Shown: positions 41,398 through 51,219, counted from the stretch's first letter. The stretch is 64,000 nt of DNA from Bordetella pertussis 18323 (GCF_000306945.1 NC_018518.1:806001-870000), one strand, 5' to 3'. The notes: generated by a model not told the origin, from the sequence alone. Numbers and translations are program-made.

Positions 41398-42984
41398 TCA
41401 GTGCGCGCCGGCCGCCGCCTCGGCCGCGCCGCCGCCCGCGCTCTTGGCGGACTTGGGCCGGGCCAGCCATACCAGGCCGGTCAGCAGCAGGAAGATCGCC
41501 GCCGACGCATAGAAGACGTCCAGCGCCGACAGCGTGTAGGCCTGCGTGTCGATCATGCCGTTGATCACGGTCAGCGCCTGCTGGTGCGACATGCCGGCGC
41601 CGTTCTGCAGCGTGCCCAGCGTGTGGTCGAAGGCCTGCTGGCCCGGCGTGGCGATCTCGGTCAGCTGGGCGTGATGCAGGTTGGCGCGGTTGTCCCACAT
41701 GGTGGTGGCGATGGAGGTGCCGAACGCGCCCGCGGTCAGGCGCGCGAAGTTCGACAGGCCCGAGGCCGCCGGAATGCGCGAGGCGTCGAGGCTGGACAGC
41801 GTGATCGACGTCAACGGCACGAAGAACATCGCCATGGCGGCGCCCTGGATGATGGTCGGGACCATCAGTGTGCGCACGTCGGTCTGCGTATTGAAGCCCG
41901 CGCGCATGAAGCACACCAGCGCGAACACCATGAAGGCCACGGTGACGATCTGGCGCGGGTCGCGGGTGGCGAGCATCTTGCCCACGATGGGGGTGAGCAG
42001 GATGGCCAGCAGCCCGACCGGCGCGGTCACCATGCCGGCGTAGGTCGCGGTGTAGCCCATATTGCTCTGCAGCCACAGCGGCAGCAGCACCACGTTGCCG
42101 AAGAAGACGCCGTACGCCACGGCCAGCGTTAGCGCGCCCACCGTGAAATTGCGCTCCTTGAACAGGCGCAGGTCGACCACGGGATGGGCGTCGGTGAGCT
42201 CCCAGATCAGGAAGAACACGAAGGCCACGAAGGCGGTGGCGGCCAGCGCGATGATCACGGGGCTGGCGAACCAGTCCAGCTCCTTGCCCTTGTCCAGCAT
42301 GATCTGCAGCGCGCCCACCCACACCACCAGCAACAGCAGGCCTACCTTGTCGATGGGCAGCTTGCGGGTCTGCGATTCGCGGTCGCGGTAGACGCGCCAG
42401 CTGATCCAGGCCGCCAGCAGGCCCACCGGCACGTTGATGTAGAAGATCCACGGCCAGGTGTAGTTGTCCGAGATCCAGCCGCCCAGCAGCGGTCCGGCCA
42501 CCGGCGCGACCAGCGTGGTCATGGACCAGACCGCCAGCGCCATGCCGGCCTTGTGCTTGGGAAAGCTGGCCAGCATCAGCGCCTGCGACAGCGGAATCAT
42601 CGGGCCCGCCACGGCGCCCTGCAGCACGCGAAAGCCGATCAGGGCTTCCAGCGTGGGCGAGAAGCCGCACAGCCACGAGGCCAGCACGAACAGCAGGGTG
42701 GAGGTGAGGAACAGCCGGACCTGGCCGAAGCGCTGCGTCAGCCAGCCGGTCAGCGGCACCGTGATGGCATTGGCCACCGCGAACGAAGTGATGACCCAGG
42801 TGCCCTGGCTGGTGCTTACGCCCAGGTCGCCCGAGATGGTCGGGATCGACACGTTGGCGATCGAGGTGTCCAGCACGTTCATGAACACCGCGGTCGACAG
42901 CGCGATCGAGCCGATGATGCGGGTGGCGCCCTCCAGCGGCGGATAGGGCGCGCCGCCGGCGGACGACTTGGGCTTGTCGCTCAT
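41398..42984 (-). CDS. emrB: MFS multidrug efflux transporter, EmrB-like (DHA2)
   Basis: 528 residues and 14 helices expected. It has FMNVLDTSIANVSIPTISGDLG (helix 1 with the DHA2 signature), SQGTWVITSFAVANAITVPLTG, GWLTQRFGQVRLF and GPLLGGWISDNYTWPWIFYI (motif C region). It works with the EmrA-like adaptor (ATGA overlap at 42981) and an outer-membrane factor to expel drugs across both membranes. The outer-membrane factor of this locus is broken, so the pump would need another TolC-like partner. Confidence 0.9.
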   Translation of the reverse strand: MSDKPKSSAGGAPYPPLEGATRIIGSIALSTAVFMNVLDTSIANVSIPTISGDLGVSTSQGTWVITSFAVANAITVPLTGWLTQRFGQVRLFLTSTLLFVLASWLCGFSPTLEALIGFRVLQGAVAGPMIPLSQALMLASFPKHKAGMALAVWSMTTLVAPVAGPLLGGWISDNYTWPWIFYINVPVGLLAAWISWRVYRDRESQTRKLPIDKVGLLLLVVWVGALQIMLDKGKELDWFASPVIIALAATAFVAFVFFLIWELTDAHPVVDLRLFKERNFTVGALTLAVAYGVFFGNVVLLPLWLQSNMGYTATYAGMVTAPVGLLAILLTPIVGKMLATRDPRQIVTVAFMVFALVCFMRAGFNTQTDVRTLMVPTIIQGAAMAMFFVPLTSITLSSLDASRIPAASGLSNFARLTAGAFGTSIATTMWDNRANLHHAQLTEIATPGQQAFDHTLGTLQNGAGMSHQQALTVINGMIDTQAYTLSALDVFYASAAIFLLLTGLVWLARPKSAKSAGGGAAEAAAGAH

Positions 42985-44171
42985 GATGCGAGGTTGGCCT
43001 GGATGATGCGCGCGATCAGCGCGTCGGCTTCATCGTGCGCCGGCTCGAACACCTGGGTCGAGAGGGCCGGTTCGGCGCGCGGCGCGGCGGTCACGGGCTG
43101 GCCTTCCTCGGCCCCGACATCGACCTCGACGTCCATGGACAGGCCCACGCGCAGCGGATGGGTCTTGAGCTGCTCCGGGTCCAGCGCGATGCGCACCGGC
43201 ACCCGCTGCACCACCTTGATCCAGTTGCCCGAGGCGTTCTGCGCCGGCAGCAGCGCGAAGGCGCTGCCGGTGCCGGCGTCCAGGCCGATGACCTTGCCGT
43301 CGTAGACCACCGAACCGCCGTACAGGTCGGCCGTGATCCTGGCGGGCTGGCCGATGCGCATGTGGCGCAGCTGCCCTTCCTTGAAATTGGCCTCGACCCA
43401 GATCTGGTCCAGCGGCACCACGTTCATCAGCATGGCGCCGGGGGCGACGCGCTGGCCGACCTGCGCGGCGCGGCGCGCCACGATGCCGTCGACTGGCGCC
43501 GGCAGCACGGTGCGCGAACGGTTCAGCCAGGCATTGCGCACCTGGGCGGCGGCATTGCGCACGTCCGGATGTTCGGCCACCGTCGTGCCCTCGGTCAGCG
43601 CCTGGTTGGTCGCCAGCTTGGCCTGGGCGGCGGCCAGGTTGGCGCGCGCCTGCGCCAGGGCCGACTGGGCGGACTTGAGCGCGGTCTCGGCGTGCAGGAT
43701 TTCCTCGCCGCTGACGCCGCCCGACTTGGCCAGCGTCTGGCGCCGCTGCAGGTCGCTCTGGGCGCGCTTCAGGTCGGCCTGGGCGCGCGCGATCTCGGCC
43801 TGCCGCACGTCGATGTCGGCGGCCAGGGCGTCGTTCTGGACGTAGAGCGTGCGGACCTGGCGCACCGTCTGGGCCAGGCGCGCCTCGGCCTGCTGCAGCG
43901 CCACGTCGGTGTCGGCCGGATCCAGCCGCACCAGCGCCTGGCCCGCCGTCACGGCCTCGGTGTCGTCGGCCTCGATGGCGACGACGGTGCCGGGCACCTG
44001 CGGCGTGATCTGCACCAGGTTGCCGTGGACATAGGCGTCGTCGGTGCTCTCGAAGTGCGAGCCGAACAGCGCCCACCAGACGGCATAGGCGATGGCCAGC
44101 ACGGCGAACACACCGGTTGCCAGCCACAGCAGGCGTTTGCGGGCGGGGTGGGTGGTCGGGGAGGGGCTCAT
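42981..44171 (-). CDS. emrA: EmrA-like membrane fusion protein (HlyD family)
   Basis: 396 residues. An N-terminal membrane anchor (about residues 12-35) is followed by STDDAYVHGNLVQITPQVPG, the lipoyl half-motif typical of EmrA. A long coiled-coil hairpin (about residues 85-205) and VDGIVARRAAQVGQRV then lead to the beta-barrel domain. It bridges the EmrB-like MFS protein and an outer-membrane channel. Start ATG 44171. In-frame upstream sequence belongs to the broken neighbour. It follows that pseudogene by 20 bp. Confidence 0.9.
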   Translation of the reverse strand: MSPSPTTHPARKRLLWLATGVFAVLAIAYAVWWALFGSHFESTDDAYVHGNLVQITPQVPGTVVAIEADDTEAVTAGQALVRLDPADTDVALQQAEARLAQTVRQVRTLYVQNDALAADIDVRQAEIARAQADLKRAQSDLQRRQTLAKSGGVSGEEILHAETALKSAQSALAQARANLAAAQAKLATNQALTEGTTVAEHPDVRNAAAQVRNAWLNRSRTVLPAPVDGIVARRAAQVGQRVAPGAMLMNVVPLDQIWVEANFKEGQLRHMRIGQPARITADLYGGSVVYDGKVIGLDAGTGSAFALLPAQNASGNWIKVVQRVPVRIALDPEQLKTHPLRVGLSMDVEVDVGAEEGQPVTAAPRAEPALSTQVFEPAHDEADALIARIIQANLAS

Positions 44172-44191
44172 GAGGTGTGAATCCAGTTCAT

Positions 44192-45620
44192 TCAATGAGA
44201 GGGGGAGGCCGCCGTGGTGGCCGGGGGCGCATAGCCGCCGCCCAGGGCGTAGGCCAGGTCGGCGTCGAGCTGGTAGGCGCGGATGCGCAGATCGGTATCC
44301 AGCCGCGCCTGGGTCAGCACGCCCGTCTGCGCGATCAGCACCGACAGATAGTTGCCCAGCCCAGCCCTGCCCGGTAGCGCCTGACCGCCAGGTCATAGGC
44401 CGCGTCGATGGCTTCGCGGGCCTGGCGCTGTTCGGCCTGCTCGCGGCCGAGCAGGCGCAGCGCATCGATGGCATCGGCGGTCTGCTGCACGGCGTCGAGC
44501 ACCGTCTGGTTGTAGTCCGAGACCGCCAGGTCGGCGTCGGCGCGGCGGCCCGCCAGGTTGGCGTTGAGTTCGCCGCCATGGAAGATAGGCAGCGTGATGG
44601 CCGGGCCGATGCCGGCGGCGCGGCTGCCGGCGTCGAGCAGCCGGCCGGTGCCCAGCGCCTCGAAGCCGGCGAAGGCCACCAGGTTGATGTTGGGATAGAA
44701 CTCGGCCTTGGCGGCCTCGATGCCGTGGCGCGCGGCGATGGCCCGCCAGCGCGCCGCCGTGACATCGGGCCGATGGCCCAGCAACTCGAGCGGCACGCTG
44801 GCCGGAATCACCCCGCCGGGGGCGGTCAGCGCGGCCGGGGCCAGCGCCTGGCCGCGCACGGGGCCGGCGCCGGCCAGGGCCGCGACCTGGTTGCGCAGCT
44901 GGGCGATGGTGGTTTCGTTCCGGGTCAGCTCGACCCGGCCGGCCGCCAGCGACGATTCGGCCTGCTTGACCTCCACCTCGGTGTCCAGCCCGGCGGCCTT
45001 GCGGCCGCGCGTCAGGTCCACCACTTCGGCGCGCTGGCTCAGCACGCACTGCAGCACCTCGCGCTGCGCGAAGGCGTTCTGCAGGTTGAGGTAGCTGCGC
45101 ACGATGGCGCGCGCCAGCAGGTTGCGGGCGGCCTGCGCGTCGGCGTCGGCCGCGTCGCGCTGCGAAACGGCGGCCTGCAGGCGGGCGCGGTTCTTGCCCC
45201 AGAAGTCCAGCTCGTAGCTGAAGTCCAGCGCCAGCCGGTTGTCGCTGACCACCGAGCCGCCGGTGGGCGGGGGATAGATGTAGTTCTTCGGCAGGTGTTC
45301 GCGGGTGAGCGTGTAGTTGGCGTCCACGCGCGGCAGCAGCGGCGCGCGCGCGCGCCGGCGACGGCGGCGTTGGCTTGCGCCAGCCGGGCCTGCGCGGCGG
45401 CCAGCGACGGATGGCTGGCCAGCGCCTCGGACACCAGGGCGTCGAGCTGCGGATCGGCATAGCGTTGCCACCATTGCTGGGCCGGCCATTGCACGCCCGC
45501 GGCGCTCAGTCCCAGGCGGGCGGCGTCCAGTTCGGCCACCGGCGGCGGCGCCGGATCCATCAGGGCGCAACCGCCCAGGGCCAGCGCCAGGGCTGCGGAA
45601 AGGAGGCGGAACCGTTTCAT
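44192..45620 (-). pseudogene. NodT-type outer-membrane efflux lipoprotein, two frameshifts
   Basis: The intact gene would give a 473-residue TolC-like channel. It begins MKRFRLLSAALALALGGCAL, with lipobox LGGC at the lipoprotein cysteine, and continues to residue about 90 (NAAVAGARA). There a (CG)6 run (45343-45354) shifts the frame. Removing one CG restores PLLPRVDANYTLTREHLP and SYELDFWGKNRARLQAA. The second frame runs to YRAGLG and is broken by a tandem CCCAG duplication (44355-44364). Removing one unit restores NYLSVLIAQTGVLTQARLD to a stop at 44192. Both repairs together give an exact 474-codon frame. The channel is therefore not made in full. Confidence 0.85.
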
Positions 45621-45658
45621 CCTGACTGTTTGCTTAAAGTCATTGATTAATCTGTATC

Positions 45659-45668
45659 TGACTAGGCA
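45659..45668 (-). promoter_or_regulatory. Putative MarR operator upstream of the outer-membrane factor gene
   Basis: TGACTAGGCA, 39 bp before the start codon of the broken channel gene, matches 9 of 10 bases of the palindrome TGCCTAGGCA at 47295-47304 in front of the marR gene. The shared element suggests one regulator for both units. Confidence 0.55.
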
Positions 45669-45743
45669 GCTATTATGACGCAATTTCGTACATAAGCCAT
45701 GGCAAGATGACTGACTGGGACTGGGTTTTCGGGGGCCTGGCGG

Positions 45744-46694
45744 CTAGCTGTGAACTGTCAATAGGTTGTATTCGTCCAGGTTGAGTCTGGAGATGGGTAC
45801 AGCGCGCCCGATGCCTTGGTGGGGTCGATGCCAGTTGTAGTGGTGTAGCCAGGATTTCATGGCATCGGCTCGGTGTTGGGAGTTCTGGTAGGTGTGAGCG
45901 TAAGCCCACTCACGCAAGGCCGACTGGATGAAGCGTTCGGCCTTGCCATTGGTCTGTGGGCGGTAAGGTCGGGTAAAGCGGTGCTTGATGCCCAGCTCAT
46001 GGCACAGCGCGGCGAAGGCGCGGCTGCGAAAGGCCGAGCCATTGTCGGTGAGCAAGCGCTGGATGGTCACGCCCAGGCGCTGGTAGTAGGCCACTGCGTC
46101 CTTGAGGAACTGGACGGCGCTGGGGAAGCGCTCGTCGGGGTGGATGTCGGTGAAGGCCACGCGGGCGTGGTCATCGATGGCCACGAAGACGAAGTCCCAG
46201 CCGGCCCCCTCAACGGTATCGCGTCGGTTGCCCGTGACCCGGTGGCCAGGGCGCTGGATACGTCCCAGCTTCTTGATGTCGATGTGCAGCAGATCGCCGG
46301 GGGCCTGATGCTCGTAGCGCACCACCGGCTCGGCCGGCTCCAGGTCGGCCAGGTGCGACAGACCGGCGCGGGCCAGGACGCGGCTGACGGTGCTGGCTGA
46401 CACGCCCAGCGCCTGGGCGATGCGCGCTTGGGTCAGCCGCTTGCGGCGCAGCTCCACGATAGCCAGCGCCTTGGCCGGCGCAATCGCTCGGGGCGAGACC
46501 GTCGGGCGCGAGGACGCATCGGCCAAGCCCGCCTGGCCCTGAGCCAGGAAGCGGCCCAGCCATTTGCGCACAGTCGGCGCGGTGACCCCATAGGCGCGGG
46601 CCGCTTCAGGCACACAAACTTGATGGGCGATCAATTGCTGGACCATTTCGAGTCGACGTAGGAAGGTCAATCGGGCATGCTTATGGGTGTTCAT
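45744..46694 (-). CDS. IS481 transposase
   Basis: 316-residue DDE transposase, protein sequence the same as copy 1 except for the terminal residue. CAC-AGC-TAG reads into the target duplication, giving a final Ser. Its stop lies 123 bp before the start of the outer-membrane factor pseudogene, so read-through could transcribe that locus. Confidence 0.95.
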   Translation of the reverse strand: MNTHKHARLTFLRRLEMVQQLIAHQVCVPEAARAYGVTAPTVRKWLGRFLAQGQAGLADASSRPTVSPRAIAPAKALAIVELRRKRLTQARIAQALGVSASTVSRVLARAGLSHLADLEPAEPVVRYEHQAPGDLLHIDIKKLGRIQRPGHRVTGNRRDTVEGAGWDFVFVAIDDHARVAFTDIHPDERFPSAVQFLKDAVAYYQRLGVTIQRLLTDNGSAFRSRAFAALCHELGIKHRFTRPYRPQTNGKAERFIQSALREWAYAHTYQNSQHRADAMKSWLHHYNWHRPHQGIGRAVPISRLNLDEYNLLTVHS

Positions 46695-46791
46695 CCGGCC
46701 GGGCTCCTTGAGTGAACTGGGGGGTTGGCGATTTCCAGTTTCTCAAATCCGGTTCGGATGAACCATGCATACAACCTATTGAATCTTCACA
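45749..46791 (-). mobile_element. IS481: IS481 copy 3
   Basis: This 1043-bp element has a perfect 6-bp duplication GCTAGC at 45743-45748 and 46792-46797. It is inserted at the TAG stop codon of the MarR-type regulator gene, separating it from the outer-membrane factor gene. It reads in the same direction as both. Confidence 0.97.
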
Positions 46792-46794
46792 GCT

Positions 46795-47281
46795 AGCCGC
46801 CGACCGAGCCGTTGGCGATCATCCGGCGCAGCATGTGCTGCAGCTGCGCCACTTCCTCGGTGGAGAATCCACGCAGGTGGTGGTTGAGCACCTTGGCGAT
46901 ATAGGCCGGTATTTCGCGCGCCTTGGTCTGGCCCTCGGGCGTCAGTTCGATCTTGATGACGCGCCGGTCTTCCTGGCTGCGCACGCGGCGCAGCAGGCCC
47001 TTGGCCTCCAGGCGGTCCAGCGTGCGCGTCATGGCGCCGGTGTCGACGTTGATCAGGCGGGCCAGCTCGGCCGGGGTGTCGGCCCGTCCGCTGGCGATCA
47101 TGGCCAGCGGGCGCCATTGCATGGCGGTCAAGCCCAGCGGCGCCATTTCCAGGTCCAGCATCCGGTTGAGCGAATTGGACACCAGCTTGATGAGAAAGCC
47201 GGCGTTGTCGTCGCGGGTACAGATGCTGTCGGCGCGGTAGTGCGCAAACGGTTCGGACGAAGCGGAGCGGGGCGGATTCAT
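46795..47281 (-). CDS. MarR family transcriptional regulator
   Basis: About 161 residues, winged helix typical of MarR/EmrR: MQWRPLAMIASGRADTPAEL, ARLINVDTGAMTRTLDRLEA, KGLLRRVRSQEDRRVIKIEL. It ends ...RRMIANGSVGG followed by TAG, which is the CTAG of the IS481 target site (46795-46797), so the gene product is intact. It likely represses its own promoter and the adjacent EmrAB-type pump operon through the TGCCTAGGCA elements, releasing on binding drugs. Confidence 0.9.
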
Positions 47282-47287
47282 GCCGGA

Positions 47288-47315
47288 ATTTTACTGCCTA
47301 GGCAACTATTGTCAA
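47288..47315 (-). promoter_or_regulatory. marR promoter with operator in the spacer
   Basis: On the minus strand TTGACA (47310-47315), a 16-bp spacer and TAAAAT (47288-47293) form a strong sigma-70 promoter just upstream of the start at 47281, implying a very short leader. The 10-bp palindrome TGCCTAGGCA (47295-47304) fills the spacer, an ideal place for a repressor to block RNA polymerase. Confidence 0.7.
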
Positions 47316-47340
47316 GGCAGTTCATGGCCGGGCAGGGCGG

Positions 47341-48198
47341 TCAGTGCGTGCTCTTGCGCAGCCCCGACCAGACGATGGCGGCGACGATCAGCGCCGCGCC
47401 GGCCAGCATGCGCAGGGTCGGCACCTGGGTGAACAGGATCCAGGCAAAACCGATGGCGTAGACGGGTTCCAGCGCGATGACCAGGCCGGCGCTGCGCGCG
47501 TTCAGGCGGGTCAGGCTGGAGACGAACAGGTAGTGCGACAGCCCGGTGCAGAAGATGCCCAGCAGCGCCACCCAGAGCCAGTCCAGCGCGTGCAGGGCAG
47601 GCAGGTGGACCACCGCGAAGGGCAGCATGACCAGCGCCACCACGGCGTTTTGCCAGCAGGCGACCTGCATGGGGTCCATGCCCGCCGCCGCGCGCCGGTT
47701 GGTCAGCGCCAGCATGGCGAACGAAAAACCGGATACCAGCCCCCAGACCAGCCCCACGGTGCCCTGGTCGGCCAGGTCGAACGACGGCGTCACCAGCACC
47801 AGCCCCGCGGTGACCAGGCCCAGCAGCAGCCACTCGGCCAGGCGCACCCGCTCGCGGAACACCAGGCCCTCGAACAAGGTGATGAAGGCGGGAAAGCTGG
47901 CAAAGCCCAGGGTGGCGATGGCGATGCCGCCCACCTTGACCGAGATGAAGAAGGTCACCCAGTGCGCGGCCAGCAGGCAGCCGGCGATGACCAGCACGAA
48001 CAGCTGGGCCGGCGTCAGCACCCCCAGCAGCGAGCGGCGCTGCATGCGCGCGAACACGGCCAGCGCGCCGACGGCGAACAGCGCCCGCCCCAGGGTGATC
48101 ACGGCCGCCCCGGCCTGGATCAGTTCGCCGAAGACCCCGGTCAGGCCGAACAGGACGGCGGCGATATGGATATAGACGAGGGCGCGTTGGCGTGTCAT
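47341..48198 (-). CDS. EamA/DMT family transporter
   Basis: 285 residues, ten helices in two EamA repeats. It has FGLTGVFGELIQAGAAVITLGR at the first helix, FISVKVGGIAIATLGFASFPAF and LEPVYAIGFAWILFTQVPT. An inner-membrane metabolite transporter of unknown substrate. It is divergent from another DMT gene (48261) with 62 bp between starts. Confidence 0.85.
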   Translation of the reverse strand: MTRQRALVYIHIAAVLFGLTGVFGELIQAGAAVITLGRALFAVGALAVFARMQRRSLLGVLTPAQLFVLVIAGCLLAAHWVTFFISVKVGGIAIATLGFASFPAFITLFEGLVFRERVRLAEWLLLGLVTAGLVLVTPSFDLADQGTVGLVWGLVSGFSFAMLALTNRRAAAGMDPMQVACWQNAVVALVMLPFAVVHLPALHALDWLWVALLGIFCTGLSHYLFVSSLTRLNARSAGLVIALEPVYAIGFAWILFTQVPTLRMLAGAALIVAAIVWSGLRKSTH

Positions 48199-48260
48199 GA
48201 ATGCGGACTGCGGAAAGGGGCGGGTGCGCGGTGGCCGCGCGACGAAACTAAAATGATCGC

Positions 48261-49211
48261 ATGAATCGCAACAGGCAGCTTTCCGACCCCTCCCGCTTTT
48301 CCGGCATGGCAGCGGGCTTTTTTATGGCCACGCTGGGGGCGGTGTTGTTTTCCGGCAAGGCCATCGTGGTCAAGTTCACCTACCGCTACGGCATCGACGC
48401 GGTGACGCTGATCGCGTTTCGCATGCTGTTTGCCATGCCGTTCTTTGCCGCGGTGGCCTGGTGGCAGGCGCGCCGCGCGGCGCGCGGCGAATTGCCGGTG
48501 CTGAGCTGGCGCGAGCGCGGCCAGCTGTGCGCGCTGGGCCTGCTGGGATATTACCTGTCCAGCTTCCTGGATTTCCTCGGGCTGCGCCACATCACGGCCG
48601 GGCTGGAGCGCCTGATCCTGTTCCTGTCGCCGTCGCTGGTGGTGCTGCTGTCGGCGTGGTGGCTGAAGCGGCCGGTGACGCGCCGCCAGTGGGGCGCCAT
48701 GCTGCTGTCCTACGTGGGCGTGGCGCTGGTCCTGTCGCACGACCTGAGCCAGAGCGGCGCGGGCGCCGACGTGCTGACAGGGTCTTTCTTCGTTTTTTGC
48801 TCCGCGCTCAGCTATTCTGTGTACCTGATCTGTTCGGGAGAGCTGGTCGAGCGGGTCGGGGCAACCCGGCTGGTGACCTATGCCATGCTGGTCTCGTGCG
48901 TGGCCAGCCTGATCCAGTTCTTCCTGATCCACCCGGCATCGGTGCTGGTCCAGCCCGCCGCCGTCTATGGCTATTCGGTGATCCACGCCACCGTCAACAC
49001 GGTGCTGCCGGTGTTCATGCTGATGTGGGCGGTTGCCCTGGTCGGCGCGCCCACTGCGTCGCTGCTTGGCATGGTGGGGCCGGTGTCGGTCCTGTTCCTG
49101 GCGGCGTGGTTCCTCGACGAGCCCATTACGGTGTGGCAGCTGGCCGGTACCGCGCTGGTGCTGGCGGGCGTGTTCGTCCTGGCCGGGCGCCGCCGCCCGG
49201 CCAGGCCATAG
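48261..49211 (+). CDS. EamA/DMT family transporter
   Basis: 316 residues, ten helices in two EamA repeats: TLGAVLFSGKAIVVKFTYRYG near the start, SSFLDFLGLRHITAGLERLI before the midpoint, and SLLGMVGPVSVLFLAAWFLDE late. Substrate unknown. The two back-to-back DMT genes are different in sequence and not a recent duplication. Confidence 0.85.
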   Translation: MNRNRQLSDPSRFSGMAAGFFMATLGAVLFSGKAIVVKFTYRYGIDAVTLIAFRMLFAMPFFAAVAWWQARRAARGELPVLSWRERGQLCALGLLGYYLSSFLDFLGLRHITAGLERLILFLSPSLVVLLSAWWLKRPVTRRQWGAMLLSYVGVALVLSHDLSQSGAGADVLTGSFFVFCSALSYSVYLICSGELVERVGATRLVTYAMLVSCVASLIQFFLIHPASVLVQPAAVYGYSVIHATVNTVLPVFMLMWAVALVGAPTASLLGMVGPVSVLFLAAWFLDEPITVWQLAGTALVLAGVFVLAGRRRPARP

Positions 49212-49273
49212 CGCCGGCCGCGATCCGATTCGCATGATCCCTCATTACCTGATTCGCTCTCAAGGAGGCCCGC

Positions 49274-50263
49274 ATGGCCAGCAACATCGTCAAGGCAGTC
49301 CGCATCGAACAGCACGGCGGCCCGGAAGTCCTGCAAGTCGTCGACGTCGAGGTGCCGCCGCCGGCGGCCAATGAAGTCACCATCCGCCAGCATGCCGCCG
49401 GCCTGAACTTCATCGACATCTACTTCCGCACCGGCCTGTATCCGCATCCGCTGCCGCATGGCCTGGGTTTCGAAGGCGCCGGGGTGGTCGAGGCCGTGGG
49501 CGCCGACGTGCGTCACCTCAAGAAGGGCGACCGCGTCGCCTATGGCCAGAGCCCGCTGGGCGCGTACGCCCAGGCGCGCAACGTGCCGGCCGCGCAGGTC
49601 GTCAAGCTGCCCAAGGGCATCGGCTTCGACGAGGCCGCCGCGCTGATGCTCAAGGGGCTGACGGTGCAATACCTGTTCCGCCAGACCTACCGCCTGCAGG
49701 GCAACGAGACCATCCTGTTCCATGCCGCCGCCGGCGGCGTGGGGCTGATCGCCTGCCAATGGGCCAAGGCGCTGGGCGTCAAGCTGATCGGCACGGTCTC
49801 CAGCCCCGAGAAGGCCGAACTGGCCCGCGCCCATGGCGCCTGGGCGACCATCGACTATTCGCGCGAGAACGTGGTCGAACGCCTGCTGGAGCTGACCGGC
49901 GGCAAGAAGGTGCCGGTGGTCTATGACGGCGTGGGCAAGGACACCTGGGAAACCTCGCTGGACTGCATCGAGCCGCGCGGCCTGATGGTCAGCTTCGGCA
50001 ACGCCTCGGGGCCGGTGGCCGGCGTCAACCTGGGCATCCTGAACCAGAAGGGCAGCCTGTACGTGACGCGGCCGTCGCTGGGCGTGCACGTCAATACCCA
50101 CGAGAAGCTGGCTGCCGCCGCCGACGAACTGTTCGGCCTGGTGCTGAAGAAGAAGATCAAGGTACGCATCGACCAGCGCTACAGCCTGGCCCAGGCCGGC
50201 GACGCGCAGACGGCGCTGGCCGGCCGCAAGACCACCGGCGCGACCGTCCTGACCCTGGACTGA
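49274..50263 (+). CDS. qor: NADPH:quinone oxidoreductase (zeta-crystallin type MDR)
   Basis: 329 residues. The quinone reductase branch of the medium-chain dehydrogenases lacks catalytic zinc. It shows FIDIYFRTGLYPHPLPHGLG, EGAGVVEAVGADVRHLKKGD, and the NADPH-binding HAAAGGVGLIACQWAKALG (about residues 152-170). CAAGGAGG precedes the ATG. It is followed by a strong bidirectional terminator. Confidence 0.9.
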   Translation: MASNIVKAVRIEQHGGPEVLQVVDVEVPPPAANEVTIRQHAAGLNFIDIYFRTGLYPHPLPHGLGFEGAGVVEAVGADVRHLKKGDRVAYGQSPLGAYAQARNVPAAQVVKLPKGIGFDEAAALMLKGLTVQYLFRQTYRLQGNETILFHAAAGGVGLIACQWAKALGVKLIGTVSSPEKAELARAHGAWATIDYSRENVVERLLELTGGKKVPVVYDGVGKDTWETSLDCIEPRGLMVSFGNASGPVAGVNLGILNQKGSLYVTRPSLGVHVNTHEKLAAAADELFGLVLKKKIKVRIDQRYSLAQAGDAQTALAGRKTTGATVLTLD

Positions 50264-50287
50264 TCCGCCGCGCGGGTTGGCTCATGC

Positions 50288-50315
50288 AAAACGCGCCCCT
50301 TGCGGGGCGCGTTTT
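50288..50315. terminator. Bidirectional rho-independent terminator between qor and htpX
   Basis: A perfect 12-bp stem AAAACGCGCCCC / GGGGCGCGTTTT with a TTGC loop lies between the convergent stops. Runs of T at the 3' end on either strand allow termination in both directions. Confidence 0.9.
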
Positions 50316-50337
50316 CGCTGGCGGACCGAACGGCCGG

Positions 50338-51219
50338 TCAGCCCAGGCGGGCGTGCTGCAGGGCTGCGATGCGGGCCTGGATCGGGGGGTGCGAGGCGAA
50401 CATGGCCGAGATGCCGTTCTTGCCCGAGATGCCCGACGCTTCGAACGACTTGGGCAGTTCGCCCGGCTCCAGGCCGCCCAGCCGCGCCAGGGCGCGGATC
50501 ATGGGCTCGCGCGAGCCCATCAGGTGGGCCGAGCCCGCGTCGGCGCGGTATTCGCGCTGGCGCGAGAACCAGGCCACGATGATGGAGGCCAGGATCCCGA
50601 AGACGATCTCACAGACGATCACGGTGGCGTAGTAGCCCAGGCCCACGCCGCGTTCGTTCTTGAGAATGGCGCGGTCGACGAAATAGCCGACCACCCGCGC
50701 CAGGAACACGACGAAGGTGTTGACCACGCCCTGGATCAGGGTGAGGGTGACCATGTCGCCGTTGGCCACGTGCGCCACCTCGTGGCCCAGCACGGCGGCC
50801 ACTTCTTCTTCGGTCATGCTGTCGAGCAGGCCGGTCGAGACCGCCACCAGCGAGTCGTTGCGGAACGCGCCGGTGGCGAATGCGTTGGGTTCGCCCTGGT
50901 AGATGGCCACCTCGGGCCGGCCGATGCCGGCGCGGTCGGCCAGCTGGTGCACGGTGTCGAGCAGCCAGGCTTCGCGCTGGTTGGCCGGCGCGTTGGGGTC
51001 GATGACGCGCGCGCCGGTGCTCCATTTGGCCATGGGCTTGCTCATCAGCAGCGAAATGATCGCGCCGGTGAAGCCGATCACGGCCGAGAAGATCAGCAGG
51101 CCGGTGAGGTTCAGCCCCTGCGCGGTCAGGAAGCGGTCCACGCCGAGGATGCGCATCGTGGCCGACAGCACAACCATGACGGCCAGGTTGGTGATCAGGA
51201 ACAGGAAAATGCGTTTCAT
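50338..51219 (-). CDS. htpX: Membrane zinc metalloprotease HtpX
   Basis: HtpX is an inner-membrane M48 endopeptidase in membrane-protein quality control. The 293 residues match E. coli. Two N-terminal helices (about residues 5-25 and 40-60) precede the zinc motif [12 protein letters not shown] with H146, E147 and H150. Two more hydrophobic segments follow, and the third zinc ligand is in the region [12 protein letters not shown]. Start ATG 51219. Confidence 0.95.
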
